The notes beneath the pieces are model-generated. The model was given only the letters and a program-made list of their open reading frames with translations. It did not search any database and was not told the DNA's origin. Of a stretch of 64,000 bases of DNA, positions 61,611 through 64,000 are shown one piece after another. The translations under genes and the position numbers were made by a program. Numbering within the stretch: the first letter of the stretch is position 1; every line of letters starts with the position of its first letter. The stretch comes from Dyadobacter jiangsuensis (GTDB taxonomy: Bacteria > Bacteroidota > Bacteroidia > Cytophagales > Spirosomataceae). The stretch is taken from NCBI RefSeq assembly GCF_003014695.1, contig NZ_PYAS01000001.1, positions 616,738 through 680,737 of the forward strand. Reading direction: 5' to 3'.

Positions 61611-61680
61611 CCCTTTCCTCCTTCCTCCCTTTCCTCCTTCCTCCCTTTCGTCCTTCCTCCCTTTCGTCCTTCCTCCATTT
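61607..61680. repeat. 16-bp polypyrimidine tandem repeat (about 4.3 copies)
   Basis: Units of CCCTTTC(C/G)TCCTTCCT repeat with period 16 at 61611, 61627, 61643, 61659 and partly at 61675. The tract touches the sigma-factor stop codon. On the sigma transcript it is GGAGGA-rich purine RNA, resembling repeated ribosome-binding sequences. It may also form triplex DNA (inference). Confidence 0.85.
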
Positions 61681-62228
61681 CAAAGATAATCTTTCAGATA
61701 GCTGCGCAACGCCTTCACCACCAGACTCAAATGATGCTCAACGGTCCTTTGCGGCATTTGGATTTCCGAGGCAATTTCTTTCGTAGAGCGGTTTTCGAGG
61801 CGGTGGAGGCGGAAAATGGTCTGTGCTTTTTCGGGGAAATGGCTCAGGCGGGCCTCGATGTTACTCATTAGTTCGCTTGCATTCAGTTGATCTTCGGTCG
61901 TGTAGGTCGCGTCGGAATAGCCTGCGAACGTGTGAGCGAGGTATTTTTCATGCACCATCGCCGATTTGAAATGGTTGATGCACGTGTATTTCACGGATGT
62001 GATCAGATAGGCTTCGAGATTATCGATCTGCAAAAGACTGCGTCGCTCCCATAACCGAAGAAATACATCCTGGACAATGCTTTCCACGACTTCGCGGTCG
62101 TCGACCTTGCGGAGGGCGAGCAGGTACATTTTTTTCCAGTAACGCTGGTAAATCTCGCGGAACGCCAGGCTGTCGTCGTCGCGCAGGGCTTCGACAAGAT
62201 GCTGGTCCGGGAGAGATCTGAGGTTCAT
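61680..62228 (-). CDS. ECF RNA polymerase sigma factor
   Basis: A 182-residue ECF sigma-70. Region 2 covers about 22-90 (FREIYQRYWKKMYLLALRKV, VQDVFLRLWERR, YLITSVKYTCINHF) and region 4 about 125-178 (FPEKAQTIFRLHRLENRSTKEIASEI, VEHHLSLVVKALR). The ~35-residue linker between them is normal. Its position before fecR and susC makes it the activator of the downstream PUL. The 370-bp gap to fecR is long for such a pair and filled with repeats, so the two may not share one simple transcript. Confidence 0.95.
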   Translation of the reverse strand: MNLRSLPDQHLVEALRDDDSLAFREIYQRYWKKMYLLALRKVDDREVVESIVQDVFLRLWERRSLLQIDNLEAYLITSVKYTCINHFKSAMVHEKYLAHTFAGYSDATYTTEDQLNASELMSNIEARLSHFPEKAQTIFRLHRLENRSTKEIASEIQMPQRTVEHHLSLVVKALRSYLKDYL

Positions 62229-62384
62229 GAGTGGTTACCGATACTGTGAAAATGCGATGGGTTGGATGTTTTTTGAAATTGGATTTTTCCGGTATGGTGT
62301 AAATCCGGTCATCCTTGCCCGGACTTAATTTGAATCCATTTTTAATCGTGACCAATGCAATCGGCCGATTTTTTTACGCAGACG

Positions 62385-62443
62385 TTGCCGGGAACGTTAT
62401 CATTCGTGATTTTTATAGGGAAAGCCATACTTTTTCCCGGCAA
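62385..62443. promoter_or_regulatory. Inverted repeat with perfect 10-bp arms in a gene-free gap
   Basis: TTGCCGGGAA (62385-62394) and TTCCCGGCAA (62434-62443) are exact complements 39 bp apart, in the 343-bp gap between the divergent sigma and oxidoreductase genes. Nothing else is recognisable in the gap. A regulator site or a weak hairpin is possible. Confidence 0.4.
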
Positions 62444-62571
62444 TACCAAATTATAAGGCAAGATTTGTCAGATTGACATTTGAAATATTGCAAGAATACT
62501 TTGTGTAAAAACAGCGGTAAAAGTGTGCGGAAACCTGCTTTGTTTTGCCATCATCATCCCCCTGAGTTGTC

Positions 62572-63885
62572 ATGACTATTTCCAGAAGAAAATTCATCCA
62601 TACTGCCGCTGCCGTCGCCGGGGGCGCTGCCGTTTCGCCCGTTATCACCGACTTCGCGTATGCTGAAAGGCCAATCCGATCTGCGGCTGCAGACAAGATC
62701 CGGGTGGCGGCGATCGGGATCAACAGTATGGGATGGGCGGACGTCAACGCGGTGATGAAAAACCCGGGTGTGGAATGTGTGGCGCTATGCGATGTCGACC
62801 GTAATGTGCTCGACAAGCGAGCAGCGGAACTGGCCGGGAAGGGAATGCAGGTCAAGACTTTCAGCGATTACCGGCGGATCCTGGACAGCAAGGATATCGA
62901 TGCGGTGGTGATCGGTACGCCCGACCATTGGCATTGCCTTATGATGGCCGAAGCATGCGATGCCGGTAAGGATGTGTACGTCGAAAAGCCGATCGGGAAT
63001 TCGATCGCGGAATGCCGGGCGATGGTAGCGGCGCAGCAGCGGACCAATCGGGTTGTGCAGGTGGGGCAATGGCAGCGCAGCCAGAAGCATTTCCGCGACG
63101 CCGTCGATTTCGTGCATTCGGGAAAGCTGGGAAAAGTGGGGCTGGTGAAAGTATGGGGGTATTTTAATTATGGTAATCCTATTTTAAAGCAGCCCGATGG
63201 CTCGGCTCCGACCGGTGTCGACTACGGGCTGTGGCTAGGTCCCGCTGTTACGAGGCCCTTTAATCCAAACCGTTTCCATGGTTCATTCCGCTGGTTTTGG
63301 GATTACGCAGGCGGTATCATGACCGACTGGGGCGTGCATTTGCTCGACTATGCCCTGCTCGGAATGAAGGCAAATGCCACGCCGAAACGGGTTAGCGCCA
63401 GCGGGGCCATGCTCCGTAACCCTGGTGCTGAAACACCTGATACGCTGACGGCACTCTTCGAATACGACGATTTTAACATCCAATGGGAGCACGTGATCGG
63501 CTATGGCGCTGGTATTTACAACCGCCAGCACGGCATCGCATTCATGGGGGAGAATGGCACGCTTATCGTCGACCGGCAGGGCTGGGAAGTGGTACCCTAC
63601 GAAAAGCGTATGGAGGCCGTTCCGTTCACGAAGTCTTCGGACAATGGGTTAGATGAGCACGCCAAAAATTTCGTGGAAGTAATCCGCTCGCGGCGAATGG
63701 AGGATCTGCACGCGCCCATACAGGCAGGCGCAGAGGTGGCGACACTTTCGCAAATGGGCAACATCGCTTACCGCACCGGCAATATGCTGCATTGGAATGC
63801 GCAAAAAGGAGAGTTTGATGATTCTATGGCTAATCAATTGATCACCAGCGAATATCATAATGGCTATAAAATGCCGCGTGCATAG
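62572..63885 (+). CDS. Gfo/Idh/MocA family oxidoreductase, Tat-exported
   Basis: A 437-residue NAD(P)-dependent sugar oxidoreductase-like protein. A twin-arginine signal (ISRRKFIHTAAAVAGGAAV) indicates periplasmic location. The Rossmann part (about 45-165) has IRVAAIGINSMGWAD and the EKP motif in YVEKPIGNSIAEC near 140; the C-terminal domain has GGIMTDWGVHLLDYALLG near 255 and ENGTLIVDRQGWEV near 325. Exported members of this family may work on sugars without free NAD and keep a bound cofactor. No operon partner is in the window. Confidence 0.93.
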   Translation: MTISRRKFIHTAAAVAGGAAVSPVITDFAYAERPIRSAAADKIRVAAIGINSMGWADVNAVMKNPGVECVALCDVDRNVLDKRAAELAGKGMQVKTFSDYRRILDSKDIDAVVIGTPDHWHCLMMAEACDAGKDVYVEKPIGNSIAECRAMVAAQQRTNRVVQVGQWQRSQKHFRDAVDFVHSGKLGKVGLVKVWGYFNYGNPILKQPDGSAPTGVDYGLWLGPAVTRPFNPNRFHGSFRWFWDYAGGIMTDWGVHLLDYALLGMKANATPKRVSASGAMLRNPGAETPDTLTALFEYDDFNIQWEHVIGYGAGIYNRQHGIAFMGENGTLIVDRQGWEVVPYEKRMEAVPFTKSSDNGLDEHAKNFVEVIRSRRMEDLHAPIQAGAEVATLSQMGNIAYRTGNMLHWNAQKGEFDDSMANQLITSEYHNGYKMPRA

Positions 63886-63903
63886 TTTTTCCTGACAACT
63901 TGC

Positions 63904-64000
63904 TCAGTAAAGCCGGGGGAAGGCTTTGCTGACCAGCCACCCGAAAATGAGACATCCGAAAATGCCGACGCCGGGATACAGGAAAAAATGCACCCAACCA
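63904..64000 (-). CDS. Membrane protein, C-terminal fragment (truncated by window edge)
   Basis: Reading leftward from the right edge gives 31 codons with a stop: VHFFLYPGVGIFGCLIFGWL followed by VSKAFPRLY. It is a hydrophobic C-terminus with a basic, aromatic end, resembling two-span membrane domains or a kinase sensor, but too little is visible to name it. It converges on the Gfo/Idh/MocA gene with an 18-bp gap. Confidence 0.5.
   Translation of the reverse strand, partial: GWVHFFLYPGVGIFGCLIFGWLVSKAFPRLY

Noticed and set aside
1-64000. tRNA, rRNA, insertion sequences or prophage genes
   Set aside because: No cloverleaf-like or rRNA sequences, transposase motifs or phage structural genes were recognised.

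Overview
The window looks like a chromosome segment of a Bacteroidota bacterium, most likely a Cytophagales member close to Dyadobacter/Spirosoma. I infer this from SusC/SusD-type outer-membrane proteins, a FecR/ECF-sigma pair, a type IX secretion (T9SS) C-terminal sorting domain, several TAnnTTTG promoter motifs, LytTR regulators and moderate GC. No rRNA, tRNA, CRISPR array, insertion sequence or prophage was found.

Layout. 1-6.3 kb: a truncated LytS-like kinase, a short-chain dehydrogenase (SDR) with an unusual duplicated leader, a beta-propeller sensor kinase with its LytTR regulator, a zinc-ribbon protein and a 1-Cys peroxiredoxin. 6.4-10.8 kb: one very large secreted repeat protein with a T9SS tail, flanked by CCGACCG-type inverted repeats. 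10.8-14.7 kb: the two halves of the plant Tm-1 architecture as separate genes (TIM-barrel PEP-hydrolase-like protein and Tm-1-like ATP-binding protein), then an Hsp70/YegD-like protein. 14.8-18.6 kb: tautomerase, an SDR without its catalytic Tyr, a triple-PAS kinase with a single-domain regulator, and a SemiSWEET. 18.6-23 kb: a GH28, a HicBA toxin-antitoxin pair, the second SDR with the duplicated leader, and a multi-span membrane protein.

23-42 kb is an accessory glycan region: sugar isomerase-like protein, three GH43 enzymes, a rhamnogalacturonan acetylesterase split by an amber codon, a frameshifted gene of unknown function, a GH106 rhamnosidase, a toxin-antitoxin-like pair, a TonB receptor, DoxX and thioredoxin-fold proteins, a sulfatase, and an AraC/SDR pair. 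42-51.8 kb: small proteins, an MFS exporter, DKNYY and ankyrin proteins, and a second propeller kinase with GAF and LytS core plus its LytTR regulator. 51.8-62.2 kb is a compact polysaccharide utilization locus on the minus strand, in transcription order ECF sigma, FecR, SusC, SusD, GH28, GH43. The window ends with a Tat-exported Gfo/Idh/MocA oxidoreductase and a truncated membrane protein.

The enzymes together point to pectin, especially rhamnogalacturonan and arabinan side chains: GH28 cuts galacturonan, GH106 removes rhamnose, GH43 removes arabinose or xylose, and the acetylesterase would deacetylate. SusC/SusD import oligomers, with FecR and the sigma factor sensing transport. The most unusual non-coding features are a 10-bp-period palindromic array at the GH106 terminus, a modular interspersed repeat present at 37.2 and 61.5 kb, and a 16-bp polypyrimidine tandem repeat between sigma and fecR.
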